Shown here: in pieces, positions 43,251 through 52,355 of the stretch
How the letters are laid out: every line of letters starts with the position of its first letter
Position numbering within the stretch: the first letter of the stretch is position 1
Assembly: GCF_037971845.1 (NCBI RefSeq)
Contig: NZ_CP150227.1
Location: forward strand, 5,518,001 to 5,582,000
Origin: Paenibacillus sp. FSL R5-0766
Lineage (GTDB): Bacteria > Bacillota > Bacilli > Paenibacillales > Paenibacillaceae
Direction of reading: 5' to 3'
Length of the DNA stretch: 64,000 nt
Program-made: the position numbers and the translations under genes
The notes under the pieces: generated by a model
The model's input: only the letters and a program-made list of their open reading frames with translations
Databases searched by the model: none
What the model was told of the DNA's origin: nothing

Positions 43251-44463
43251 CCACCCCAGATCTGGCCTTATTGCCCGCTTCCATCCGTTGCCTGAACACC
43301 AACACCAGAAACATCGCTGCAATAGACAGCAACGTGCAGATCATAAACATGGTCGAATACGAACTCACCTGTACAATGAATCCCATCGCCAGTCCTCCCA
43401 GAGAGAATCCAAGGTCATACGAGGACATGAAAATCCCCATGAGTACATATCTGGAATCCGCAGGCAGCACAAAAGACAGATATGTGGTTAATGTCGGGTA
43501 CAACAGTGCCAGGGCAAAACCGCTGAACACCGCGGAGAGATACACCAATGGCCCGATGATCTCCATCAGACTGAGCAACTGGGTTCCCAGTGCAGCACAC
43601 AACATTAAGCCTGCCATCAGCCAGGTATTCCAGCTACCATCAGACGGAATTTTTTTACGTAAAATAAACCTGCACAGGATCACAACCAATCCCTGAATCG
43701 TCAGAAATATGCCTGCACTCGCCATTCCGGTGGATACCATATACAGGGGAAGAAAGGTCGCTGTTGCCCCAAAGACGCAGGACGCAAACAACATCACTAC
43801 ACTGCTAATCAGCAGTGGCGTACTACGCCAGATGCCGCCGAAGGAACGAAACATATCAACCAAGGTGTACGATTTGTTCTGTACGGTACTCCGCGGCAGA
43901 TCCACATTATATCCAATCAGAAGTGGCAAAGCCGCCAGTCCAATCATCAGCAGCGTAAACGCCAGATCACTGGCATTTTCCCAGATTTGTATGGCGAGGA
44001 TCGGAATGACCAGAGAAGGAACCATCGTAAACAGGGTGTACATGGACAGCCCTTGTGCCCGGTCCTTGTCCTCCAGCTTTTCCACAATGCCTGCCTGCAT
44101 CGTCATGGAGAAAAAGGCCGTAGCTACCCCTTGGAGGGCTCGCAACCACAGATACGTCTCCACACCAAAAACAACAAATAACAGCAGCGTGCCCGCATGC
44201 AAAAGCAATAACCATTGCATCACTCGAAGTGGCCCATGCTTACCCAGCAACTGCGCTGCAAAAGGTCTCAAGAGCATACAGGTGAACATGTATGCCCCCA
44301 TCATCAAACCAATCTCAGCCTGATTTAATCCAGCGGCCTCACTTCTCAGAGGCAGAATAATCGTCAAAGCTGAATTTGCCGCAAAAAATAAAAAGGCCAG
44401 CATATAAAACCGGATAAACGAAAAGGATACCGGATTTAATTTTCCATTGGATGTTGCCGTCAT
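43243..44463 (-). CDS. MFS transporter, second zincophore exporter candidate
   Basis: This protein of about 406 residues has 12 membrane segments (FIRFYMLAFLFFAANSALTII, MMGAYMFTCMLLRPFAAQLLG and others) and is clearly paralogous to the next MFS protein (shared RFILRKKIPSDG, YPTLTTYLSFVLP). It is the last gene of the zincophore operon. The previous stop overlaps an in-frame TTG at 44508; I prefer ATG 44463, which has GAAGG five bases upstream. The final residues (SGVAI) are encoded within the solo repeat arm, so the end of the gene may have been altered by that insertion. Confidence 0.8.
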   Translation of the reverse strand: MTATSNGKLNPVSFSFIRFYMLAFLFFAANSALTIILPLRSEAAGLNQAEIGLMMGAYMFTCMLLRPFAAQLLGKHGPLRVMQWLLLLHAGTLLLFVVFGVETYLWLRALQGVATAFFSMTMQAGIVEKLEDKDRAQGLSMYTLFTMVPSLVIPILAIQIWENASDLAFTLLMIGLAALPLLIGYNVDLPRSTVQNKSYTLVDMFRSFGGIWRSTPLLISSVVMLFASCVFGATATFLPLYMVSTGMASAGIFLTIQGLVVILCRFILRKKIPSDGSWNTWLMAGLMLCAALGTQLLSLMEIIGPLVYLSAVFSGFALALLYPTLTTYLSFVLPADSRYVLMGIFMSSYDLGFSLGGLAMGFIVQVSSYSTMFMICTLLSIAAMFLVLVFRQRMEAGNKARSGVAI

Positions 44464-44504
44464 TGAAGCCTTCAAACGTTCGTCACCACTTTCTCTCCTG
44501 GCAC

Positions 44505-45698
44505 TCAACTCACAGATGTACCTGTCACGGGTCTTCGCCGTTCATAGGCAAAAACGATCATTACCGCTCCTAGGATAGCACAGATCATGTACATAAATGA
44601 ATAGGAAGAGAAGTCAGCGACGGGTCCCATAACGACACCGCCCAGAGAAACGCCCAGATCTGCCGTCGCTATAAATAATCCAATCAGCACATTTCGATTA
44701 AGCTGTGGCAACACAAAGGATAAATAGGTGGTTAACGTCGGATACAGGATAGATTGAGCTATTCCCATCAATATCGCCCCCACATAGAAAAAAACAGCTC
44801 CTCCTGTTATCGAAAAGCTTACACACAGCGCAGCCACTGCCAAAAGAAACATCGTTCCCATAATAAATGGAGCGTGCCATTTTCCGTCCGAAGGGATTTT
44901 TTTCCGAAGCATAATCCGGGCTAGCACTACGGTTCCTGCTTGAAGCATCAGATAGATACCCGCATTACCGCTTGGCAGTTGGCCGGCATATAAAGGAATA
45001 AAGGTCGTAACCGCTCCGAATACAACGGAGGCACTAAGCATCAATACACTACATTTGAACAGGAACGGATTTTTGACCAACTGACTAAAGGATTGGAATA
45101 CGCCTACGTTCTGAGCAGGAACATTTTCGGCAGGCTGCTCCGTGCTCTTGTCCATTTTGGCGCTATATCCAAACACGCCTGTACAGATGGCAATACCAAT
45201 CAGAACCACTGTAAAATAATCCATTCCTCCGGTCTGCCAAATTCCCAATGCAAGAACAGGACCCACAATGCCCGGTATATAGCTAAATAACGAATAATAT
45301 GAAATGCCCTGGGAACGATCTTTCTCCGGGAGGGCATCGATAATGCCGATCTGTAACGCCATGGAGAAGAAAGCGGTCGATACCCCTTGTAAAATACGAG
45401 CGACCAAATAGCCACCGAGTCCCGTAAACGTATATAAAATCAGGGCAAATCCGTTGACGATCAGGATAAAGCGTAATACTTTGATCGGCCCTTTTTTTTG
45501 AATGATATGACCTGCCCATGGCCTGAAAAACATCGTTGTAAACATGTAGGCTCCCATGATTAGCCCGATGGTTGTACTGCTGGCGCCCAGGGATTCCCCC
45601 TGCAAAGGGATAATTACATTGAGAATAGCATTTGCACTAAAATATAAAAGAACCAGTATGTACAAACGTAGAAAAGGCCAAGACATCGCTCCACTCAC
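44505..45698 (-). CDS. cntE: MFS exporter of the opine zincophore, CntE-like
   Basis: This 397-residue protein has 12 membrane segments, LYILVLLYFSANAILNVIIPL at the start, GAYMFTTMFFRPWAGHIIQKKGP as the motif-A loop and YPTLTTYLSFVLPQLNRNVLIG near residue 300. In S. aureus CntE exports staphylopine. The start is GTG 45698 with AGGGGGAAACCC upstream. It lies 14 bases after the importer ATPase gene, and its 3' neighbour is a paralog, so the cell has two exporters or one heteromeric pair. Confidence 0.85.
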   Translation of the reverse strand: MSGAMSWPFLRLYILVLLYFSANAILNVIIPLQGESLGASSTTIGLIMGAYMFTTMFFRPWAGHIIQKKGPIKVLRFILIVNGFALILYTFTGLGGYLVARILQGVSTAFFSMALQIGIIDALPEKDRSQGISYYSLFSYIPGIVGPVLALGIWQTGGMDYFTVVLIGIAICTGVFGYSAKMDKSTEQPAENVPAQNVGVFQSFSQLVKNPFLFKCSVLMLSASVVFGAVTTFIPLYAGQLPSGNAGIYLMLQAGTVVLARIMLRKKIPSDGKWHAPFIMGTMFLLAVAALCVSFSITGGAVFFYVGAILMGIAQSILYPTLTTYLSFVLPQLNRNVLIGLFIATADLGVSLGGVVMGPVADFSSYSFMYMICAILGAVMIVFAYERRRPVTGTSVS

Positions 45699-45711
45699 AA
45701 TGGGTTTCCCC

Positions 45712-46458
45712 CTAAAATGTAATTAAATGCTTCAACAATTTCTTCGCATATTCGGATTGGACATCCTTGAGTTGCCCAATCGGGACCACTTCCTCAATCT
45801 GACCCTCTCTAAAAATAATGACCCGGTCGCAAATATAGGCTGCCGCCTGAATATCATGCGTGATAAACACATAACTCATCTTGTAGATTTCCTTTAATTG
45901 TTTTAACAATTGCAGCACCTGGATCTGAACAGACACATCCAGAGAACTGATGGCTTCATCCAATAAAATACATTTTGGTGCTGTGGAAATGGCTCTTGCA
46001 ATACATACTCTCTGAGCCTCTCCTCCGGATAATTCATGAGGATATTTCCGTCTGTAGGACGGGTCCAATCCAACTTGATATAACAACTCATCAACCTTGC
46101 TTTGCATATTTTGCTGAACCTTTTTTTGAGCCTTCAAGGGCTCGATGATCGCTTCTTCAACGTTAAAGAACGGATTAATGGACGACGTATAATTTTGAAA
46201 TACCGCACTGATGTTTCCCATTCTCACACTGCGATCCTTCACATTTTTCCCCTCAAACAAAATGGTTCCTCGGTCCGGCTTTTCAATGCCCAAGATCAAC
46301 CGTCCCAAGGTGGACTTGCCACTTCCGCTTTCACCGATAATGCCCAAACATTCACCATGATAGCATTCAAATGCAACATTCTTCAGAACCCGCTGTCTTT
46401 GTTTGGAAAACAGCCCGCTCTGCCTATAGGATTTCTCAATGCCATCCACCTTCAGCAC
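45712..46458 (-). CDS. cntF: zincophore ABC importer ATPase, CntF-like
   Basis: This 248-residue peptide/nickel-type ATPase has Walker A GESGSGKST near residue 41, signature LSGGEAQRVCIARAI and Walker B CILLDEAISSLDVSVQIQV. It starts with GTG at 46458 after GGAGGGGTTATAA and overlaps the preceding ATPase gene by 23 bases. With CntD it forms the nucleotide-binding pair of the metallophore importer. Confidence 0.88.
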   Translation of the reverse strand: MLKVDGIEKSYRQSGLFSKQRQRVLKNVAFECYHGECLGIIGESGSGKSTLGRLILGIEKPDRGTILFEGKNVKDRSVRMGNISAVFQNYTSSINPFFNVEEAIIEPLKAQKKVQQNMQSKVDELLYQVGLDPSYRRKYPHELSGGEAQRVCIARAISTAPKCILLDEAISSLDVSVQIQVLQLLKQLKEIYKMSYVFITHDIQAAAYICDRVIIFREGQIEEVVPIGQLKDVQSEYAKKLLKHLITF

Positions 46459-47269
46459 TTATAACCCCTCCTTGCATCAATTTCTTGAAATGGTTGCTCA
46501 GCTCCAGTCGGGTAGACACTAAATATTGGGTATATGCATGTTCCGGTTCTGAAAACACGGACTGAATATCTCCTCTTTCGACAATAGCTCCGTCCTTCAT
46601 GACCATAACTTCGTCCGCAATTTTCTGCACCACACCGAGATCATGTGATATAAACATCATCGAACATCCCATGCGTTCGCGTAATTGAATCAATTGTTCA
46701 ACGACCTCGTACTGAGAGATCGTATCCAGCGCCGTTGTCGGTTCATCCGCAATAATCATATCCGGCTCTAACACCAGTGCCAGCGCGATCATAATTCGCT
46801 GCAGCATCCCGCCAGACAGTTCGTGCGGGTATTGATTCAGGATGTCTTGCGGATTTTTCAACATGACGCTTTCCATGGCATTTTTTATTTTCCGCTCAAT
46901 CTCCCGGGTATTCCAGCCAAAATGTTCCTGAAGTGTCTCCATGATATGAACACCAATCACACAGGAAGGATCAAATGCACTCATGCCATTTTGCAAAATC
47001 AGGCAGAGATTTCTTCCTCTTTTTTTTCTCATCTCTTTTTCAGTAAGCTGGTTCAGATTCTCACCTTTGAATAAAATGGTTCCAGATTGGTGAAGCCACG
47101 CTTTATTCAGTCGAATAATGGACCTGCACGTCACGGACTTGCCACTCCCGCTCTCTCCCACAATGGCCAGACAGCTTCCTTGCTTTACCTGAAATGAACT
47201 ATCATGAATAATGACTTTGCCTGTACGCGTATCCCATACTTTCAAATTTTCAACCTCTACTATATTCAT
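46436..47269 (-). CDS. cntD: zincophore ABC importer ATPase, CntD-like
   Basis: This 277-residue ATPase of the OppD/DppD type has Walker A GESGSGKSV near residue 38, LCLILQNGMSAFDPSCVIG as Q-loop, signature LSGGMLQRIMIALAL and Walker B MIIADEPTTALDTISQYEVV. It overlaps cntC by 20 bases. It powers import of the zinc-zincophore complex. Confidence 0.88.
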   Translation of the reverse strand: MNIVEVENLKVWDTRTGKVIIHDSSFQVKQGSCLAIVGESGSGKSVTCRSIIRLNKAWLHQSGTILFKGENLNQLTEKEMRKKRGRNLCLILQNGMSAFDPSCVIGVHIMETLQEHFGWNTREIERKIKNAMESVMLKNPQDILNQYPHELSGGMLQRIMIALALVLEPDMIIADEPTTALDTISQYEVVEQLIQLRERMGCSMMFISHDLGVVQKIADEVMVMKDGAIVERGDIQSVFSEPEHAYTQYLVSTRLELSNHFKKLMQGGVISAEGGWH

Positions 47270-48137
47270 AAGCCGCTTGTCCCACCTCTTTCTTGCGAAC
47301 TTTGCCTTGATAGGTCATTAATTTGGGATCCAAAGCAACCTGAAGTGCATCCGACAGAAAATTAAAAGCGGACACCACAATGACAATGGCCAAGCCAGGT
47401 GCCAACATTAATTCAGGTCTGGAGAACATGACCTCCCTTGCCTCGTTTAACATCATGCCCCATTCAGCATGGGGAGCCTGAATGCCAAGTCCGAGAAAGG
47501 AGAGCCCCGAGATCTGTAGCATCATCGAACACATGGAACCACTTGAGATCACCGCGATATCGGCAAATGTAACCGGAACAATGTGCTTGGTTATAATTTT
47601 CAGATTGGGCGTGCCAGAGGCTTTGGCAAATTTCACATAATCCATTTCGGAGAACTGCATCACAGAGGTGCGAATGACGCGGGCAAACCAGGCCCATTTC
47701 ATGAATACAAAGGCAATTAAAATATTTTCCAGCCCTGCACCCAAAATGCCGACTACTGCCAAGGTCATGACATATCCAGGGAAGGACAGCATGATATCAC
47801 AGATCCTCATAATCAAAGCATCTGTTTTCCCCTTAAAGTAACCAGCGATAAATCCGACAATAGCCCCAACAAAAACAGAGAAGCTCAATGCAACCAAGAC
47901 CCATAAAACACTGGGACGAATACCGTAAATGAGCCTGGATAAAACACATCTGCCCAAGTGATCATTCCCTAACAGGTACTCCCAGGATGAAGATGCATAT
48001 CGAAGCTTCATATTCACTGCCTCGGGGTCATGTGGTGCGAATAAAGGGGCAAATATACCAGCAACAATAGTGACCACGATAATCGCCAATGATGTAATAG
48101 CCAGCTTGTCTTTGCTCAAATTTTTCAATATTCTCAT
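47250..48137 (-). CDS. cntC: zincophore ABC importer permease, CntC-like
   Basis: This 295-residue DppC-type permease has LAITSLAIIVVTIVAGIFAPLFAPHDP as first membrane segment and YLLGNDHLGRCVLSRLIYGIRPSV near residue 55. The EAA loop MDYVKFAKASGTPNLKIITKHIVP lies near 160, and SGLSFLGLGIQAPHAEWGMMLNEARE near 210. It overlaps cntB by one base. Confidence 0.9.
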   Translation of the reverse strand: MRILKNLSKDKLAITSLAIIVVTIVAGIFAPLFAPHDPEAVNMKLRYASSSWEYLLGNDHLGRCVLSRLIYGIRPSVLWVLVALSFSVFVGAIVGFIAGYFKGKTDALIMRICDIMLSFPGYVMTLAVVGILGAGLENILIAFVFMKWAWFARVIRTSVMQFSEMDYVKFAKASGTPNLKIITKHIVPVTFADIAVISSGSMCSMMLQISGLSFLGLGIQAPHAEWGMMLNEAREVMFSRPELMLAPGLAIVIVVSAFNFLSDALQVALDPKLMTYQGKVRKKEVGQAAYEYSRG

Positions 48138-49069
48138 CAGATATCCTTTCTCAACCTGGGATTCATCGCAGCATTGATAATGTCCGAAAGTGTATTAAAC
48201 AACACAAACGTTACCGCCAAAATCAAAACATATGCCTGAATAATCGGGAAATCCCTGCTTAGAATCGATCGCACGCTGAGTCTCCCGAGTCCCGGCCATG
48301 CAAACACATTTTCGATGACGACCGTGCTCCCGAGCACGATGGGGATCGCCATGCAAAATATTGACACCGCCACTTGCAGTGAGTTTCTTAAAATATGCAG
48401 GGTCACCTTTTTCTCGCTTAATCCGCTGGCTCTTCCATAGAGCACATAGTCCTCATTCAGATTGCTCAACATAGAACTTCGTACTGTTCTAAAATAAATG
48501 CCCGTGTAACTTACCGTAATCACAATAACCGGAAGGATATAACTTTTGTAGGAGTCCATCCCGCTGGTTGGCAACAGATCCAACTTGACAGAAAAGTACC
48601 AAATCATGATTGCCGCAAGCCAATAGGATGGCATCGCCGTGAGGAAAAAGGAGATGCCTCTTACCGATTTATCGATGACTTTCCCTTCTCTCATGGCACA
48701 GATCACGCCCAAAAGGATCGAGAACACAATAATAAAAATGGATGAGACCAGTGTTAACTTTAGCGTATTCAGAAAGGCCGGACCTACCATAGACCATACG
48801 GTTTCACCGGATACATAGGAATGGCCAAAGTCAAACTGCAATACGGCAATCATCCAGTTTATATACTGGATCATGAACGGTTTATCGAACCCTAATGCTT
48901 CATTGGTTTGGGCGATTAATTCATCTGTGATCTGGGGAACGTCCTGTGCCTGTAAGACCACTACGGCCGGGTCCAGAGGAGAGAGATTAATTAAAACAAA
49001 CGTTATAAATGAAATAATGATCAGCAAAGGTATGGCCAGTAATATTCTTCTGACGATATAACTTCCCAT
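48137..49069 (-). CDS. cntB: zincophore ABC importer permease, CntB-like
   Basis: This 310-residue DppB-type permease opens MGSYIVRRILLAIPLLIIIS. It has FLTAMPSYWLAAIMIWYFSVKLDLLP near residue 135 and the EAA loop NEDYVLYGRASGLSEKKVTLHILRN near 190. The start at 49069 follows AAAAGGAG at six bases; an in-frame ATG at 49096 and one at 49075 are less well placed. An 80-base gap with a G/C hairpin separates it from cntA. Confidence 0.9.
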   Translation of the reverse strand: MGSYIVRRILLAIPLLIIISFITFVLINLSPLDPAVVVLQAQDVPQITDELIAQTNEALGFDKPFMIQYINWMIAVLQFDFGHSYVSGETVWSMVGPAFLNTLKLTLVSSIFIIVFSILLGVICAMREGKVIDKSVRGISFFLTAMPSYWLAAIMIWYFSVKLDLLPTSGMDSYKSYILPVIVITVSYTGIYFRTVRSSMLSNLNEDYVLYGRASGLSEKKVTLHILRNSLQVAVSIFCMAIPIVLGSTVVIENVFAWPGLGRLSVRSILSRDFPIIQAYVLILAVTFVLFNTLSDIINAAMNPRLRKDI

Positions 49070-49112
49070 ATCCATCTCCTTTTCGGACAAATTCAAGTTT
49101 ATTTACAAATAA

Positions 49113-49135
49113 AGGGGGGGATTACCCTCCCCCCT
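49113..49135 (-). terminator. attenuator-like hairpin after cntA
   Basis: AGGGGGG and CCCCCCT form a strong short stem in the cntA-cntB gap, and on the minus strand TTTATTTG follows. As after many binding-protein genes, it may stop part of the transcripts or protect the 3' end, so that more binding protein than permease is made. Confidence 0.6.
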
Positions 49136-49148
49136 ATTGATGTCATTC

Positions 49149-50777
49149 CTATTTAAAATTCATCTGCTCAAATGGCAATTCATATTGAGTCTGCTTGAAT
49201 GAAATTCCGTCCAGACTTTGGGGAGCCACTACCGTGACACGCCCGTTGGTAAGAGGAATAAATACCGCTTCGTCATGAACGATTTTCATAATATCCGCAT
49301 ATAACGCTTTTCTTGTTTCTTCATTTGTTGACACCATGACTTCCTCAATTTTTTTATACAATTCCTCTGCTTGGGGAAGGCCGCTTGTCGTATGTTTATA
49401 AGATGCATCCGAAGTAAACGCAGAGATTGTGCTCTGTGGGTCGTACGCCAGTCCCCAGGTCTGATTGAATAATAGATCATACTCACCGGTTGATCTTCTG
49501 TTTGCGATGGAAGTGGACTCCTCCCCAACAATTTCCACTTGCATGCCTATTCCTTTTAACGAATTTTGGATAAATTCTGCCTGTGTTTTTTGGGAAGAGG
49601 AGTTGCTGTCATAATACAAGTTCATGGCTAGAGACTTACCATTTTTCGTTCTCACAGCTTCACCATTCGCCAGCGTCCAACCCGAATTCTCCAAAAGTTG
49701 TTTCGCGGTTTCCGGATCATAATTGCGCTTTTTCAGGTCGACATCCGCGTAATTTACGTTGGATGAGAACAAGCTGTCCGCTACCGTTTGCGTTCCATCA
49801 AAAATATCGTTACTGATGCTTTCCCGGTCGATGCCATACCATACAGCTTCACGAACAGCTTGATCTTGAACAGGGCTATCCATCTTGCTACTATTGGCTA
49901 CGATCATGGCCGTATTCATAGGTTCACTTCGAACGATTTGATAATCGCCAGACTCAGCCAATTGATTCATCGCTTTAATATCAATGCTGTCTGCTCCCCG
50001 GTCATCGGTGAACACAAAGTTGATCTCTCCCTTTTGCAATGCCAGGAATGTTGTTTCTCCAGCAGGAAGAACCTTGGATGTGATTTTCTTAATTTCAGGT
50101 GCGCCACCCCAGTAGGCCTCATTCGCTTCAAAGGTAGCATTCTCGTCGATTTTATGTCCTGTAAGCTTGTAGGGCCCTGTCCCGTTGAAACCACTTACTC
50201 CGTCTTTGGTTCCACCATCCTTGAAATCCTTGGGTGATATGAAGACGTAAGGTCTTGTCATGGACAATTCCACCAGTGCCGGATAATAGGCTTCCGACAG
50301 CCTCAGCTCCACCGTATGCTCATCGATAACTTTTACACTCGTGATTTTGGTAGACAACTTAATCCATGCGTGTTTTTCGGCATTCGCCTGTACTGCATCG
50401 ATATTTTGTTTAACCGCCTCTGCGTTGAACGGCTCTCCATCATGGAATTTCACATCTTGTCGCAGATGAAACGTATAGGTTTTGCCATCTTCTGAAATAT
50501 CCCATGATTCAGCCAACAAAGGCTTGATACCATCAACCGTGTTTTCAACCAAAGACTCGTATACCATCCCTTGGGCAGGCATCGAGCCGGGATACAGATG
50601 GGGGTTCATATCATTAATATCTTTGGCAGAAGCATAGATAAGTTCTGTTTGTACCTGGCTATTGGCAGGCTCCGTTTGGGCGCTCTCTGTCTCTTTTGGG
50701 CTCTGTCCGCATCCGGCGAGCAGCGCAATGGCAGATACCAGCAATAGTATGGATGTAAAAGTAAGACCCTTTTTCAC
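49149..50777 (-). CDS. cntA: zincophore-binding lipoprotein, CntA-like
   Basis: This 542-residue SBP-family-5 lipoprotein has the signal peptide KKGLTFTSILLLVSAIALLA with the lipobox LAGC (Cys near 23). The mature protein has TFHLRQDVKFHDGEPFNAEAVKQN near residue 100 and FNGTGPYKLTGHKIDENATFEANEAYW near 185, as in CntA, NikA and DppA. It would capture the metal-zincophore complex outside the membrane. The start is GTG at 50777 with GGAGGAAATATT before it; the open frame further upstream lies inside repeat copy 3. Confidence 0.88.
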   Translation of the reverse strand: MKKGLTFTSILLLVSAIALLAGCGQSPKETESAQTEPANSQVQTELIYASAKDINDMNPHLYPGSMPAQGMVYESLVENTVDGIKPLLAESWDISEDGKTYTFHLRQDVKFHDGEPFNAEAVKQNIDAVQANAEKHAWIKLSTKITSVKVIDEHTVELRLSEAYYPALVELSMTRPYVFISPKDFKDGGTKDGVSGFNGTGPYKLTGHKIDENATFEANEAYWGGAPEIKKITSKVLPAGETTFLALQKGEINFVFTDDRGADSIDIKAMNQLAESGDYQIVRSEPMNTAMIVANSSKMDSPVQDQAVREAVWYGIDRESISNDIFDGTQTVADSLFSSNVNYADVDLKKRNYDPETAKQLLENSGWTLANGEAVRTKNGKSLAMNLYYDSNSSSQKTQAEFIQNSLKGIGMQVEIVGEESTSIANRRSTGEYDLLFNQTWGLAYDPQSTISAFTSDASYKHTTSGLPQAEELYKKIEEVMVSTNEETRKALYADIMKIVHDEAVFIPLTNGRVTVVAPQSLDGISFKQTQYELPFEQMNFK

Positions 50778-50795
50778 AATATTTCCTCCTGATGA

Positions 50796-50979
50796 GCAAA
50801 TTAAATTCAAACTTTACACAAGACCACTACGTGGTCAGAACAACCTTCCGATCGCTGTTATCCCCAGATTTTTTTGATCTCTTTTCCAAAGAGAAAATCC
50901 GGTGATAAAGGCGAACGCTTCGCTTCTTCAGGTTCTTTCTGCCCCCTCCGTTACTGTGTAAAACAAAACTTAATTTGCA
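50796..50979. repeat. folded repeat family, copy 3, inside the zincophore operon
   Basis: Outer arms GCAAATTAA (50796-50804) and TTAATTTGC (50971-50979) pair, and TTTACACA and TGTGTAAA pair inside. The core matches copies 1 and 2, with apical stem TCTCTTT-TCC-AAAGAGA. A private hairpin GACCAC-TAC-GTGGTC sits in the left part. It lies between the cntM stop and the cntA ribosome site, so transcripts of the operon contain the full fold. Confidence 0.88.
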
Positions 50980-50993
50980 TTATTTAAATGTAA

Positions 50994-52289
50994 TTAGACC
51001 CTTGAAAGTCCGGTGCAGATCATGCGGATCTCCTTGTCAAAGGATTGGATCACAAAGGCGTCGGACAAGCGTTGATTCGGGTGTGCGTCAGCCACTACCT
51101 GAAGCTTCGCTTCATACCTGGCGATAAATTGATCAATGGTTGGACAGCTCACATCGAGATGTCTGGCTATGCCCTGAATGATTTTGATGCGGTAGTAATC
51201 TTCCTTGGGCATGCGGGGGATGTCCAGTTCCCCTTCGCGGTTCATGAACGTTTGACGGAATGGGACTGCTGAAAAGTCGAAATATTTCCCTTCCGAGTCG
51301 GGTTCCGAGAATGGATCAATCAATAATGAGGTGTATCGTATGTATAATAAATACTCTTGATGAATGACCTGCAGCTGATTGAAATTCTCGATATCCTGGC
51401 GTGATATACTCTCTAATCGAACCGGATAGTTGTCATCCGTCATGAACTGAAGCAGGTTGACTCCCTGAATATCAAGTCGGTCCGTAATATTCATAATCTC
51501 CTGCCACTGTGCCCGCATTTCCCGTATCAAAACTTGTGTAATCGGACCTTCAGGATACATTTTGTATACGTATTTCTGAATATCCGAAGCTCCAAAGATG
51601 GCCTCTAATGAGAAGTCATTCATGAACAAGGGGGGATGCACGTACAACGAGATATTTCTCGTTTCCGCCTCCAATGGAGATCGCATCACTTCCAGCACAA
51701 CACCCAAACGCTCATACACTTGGCATAGCTTACTGACCTGTTCAGACGGGTAAAGAGTGGAACCGATATAGACCTTTTTCTTAACCCCTGTAGTAATCAC
51801 ATGATTCGACGGATGTTCGTGCATCCAACGGGTATCTCCAAGATAGGTAGAGAAACTGATCACTTCCGGCGCTGCATTCCGCTCTCTCATGTAATGGGTC
51901 ACGAGTCGATTCGACCCGAACGTTGGAGAAACCAAAATGATACATTTCAGTTGTTTGATGAATTCATTTTTCATTTGTTCCATTACATCGATATAAGCAT
52001 CGGTGGTAACCGCCAAAATGAGTGTGTCCCATTCCCCCTTAATGGTGTCATATCCCTTGAACACATGATCAACGACACATTCACCTTCGAGCGGTTGATG
52101 CTTCTCATTTTGAATGCTGACCTGAATACGCCCATTGCTCTGTTCGAGGGCTGAGAATACGGACGCTGAACGAACCGATTGTCTCCCTGCAATGCCTATA
52201 CAGCAGTTGAGATGATCTTTGAGTGTTATCGCAAGCTGAATGGATGCAGGTCCGGTTCCGAGTATCAGAATTCGCTGAAGATTGCTCAT
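50994..52289 (-). CDS. cntM: opine metallophore dehydrogenase, CntM-like
   Basis: CntM-type enzymes join the NAS-like product to a 2-oxo acid by reductive amination with NADPH or NADH, the last step of staphylopine-type synthesis. The 431-residue protein opens with RILILGTGPASIQLAITLKD, a dinucleotide-binding turn. It then shows DTLILAVTTDAYIDVM near residue 95, CIILVSPTFGSNRLV near 115 and LYVHPPLFMNDFSLEAIFG near 215, a region that binds substrate in this family. Whether it uses pyruvate or 2-oxoglutarate cannot be read directly. AGGAGG precedes the ATG. Confidence 0.88.
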   Translation of the reverse strand: MSNLQRILILGTGPASIQLAITLKDHLNCCIGIAGRQSVRSASVFSALEQSNGRIQVSIQNEKHQPLEGECVVDHVFKGYDTIKGEWDTLILAVTTDAYIDVMEQMKNEFIKQLKCIILVSPTFGSNRLVTHYMRERNAAPEVISFSTYLGDTRWMHEHPSNHVITTGVKKKVYIGSTLYPSEQVSKLCQVYERLGVVLEVMRSPLEAETRNISLYVHPPLFMNDFSLEAIFGASDIQKYVYKMYPEGPITQVLIREMRAQWQEIMNITDRLDIQGVNLLQFMTDDNYPVRLESISRQDIENFNQLQVIHQEYLLYIRYTSLLIDPFSEPDSEGKYFDFSAVPFRQTFMNREGELDIPRMPKEDYYRIKIIQGIARHLDVSCPTIDQFIARYEAKLQVVADAHPNQRLSDAFVIQSFDKEIRMICTGLSRV

Positions 52290-52355
52290 ATAAGCCTCCT
52301 ATATTCAAAGTTCAATCTGTAATCCATTTGGACGCACTTGGATGCACTTGCATAC

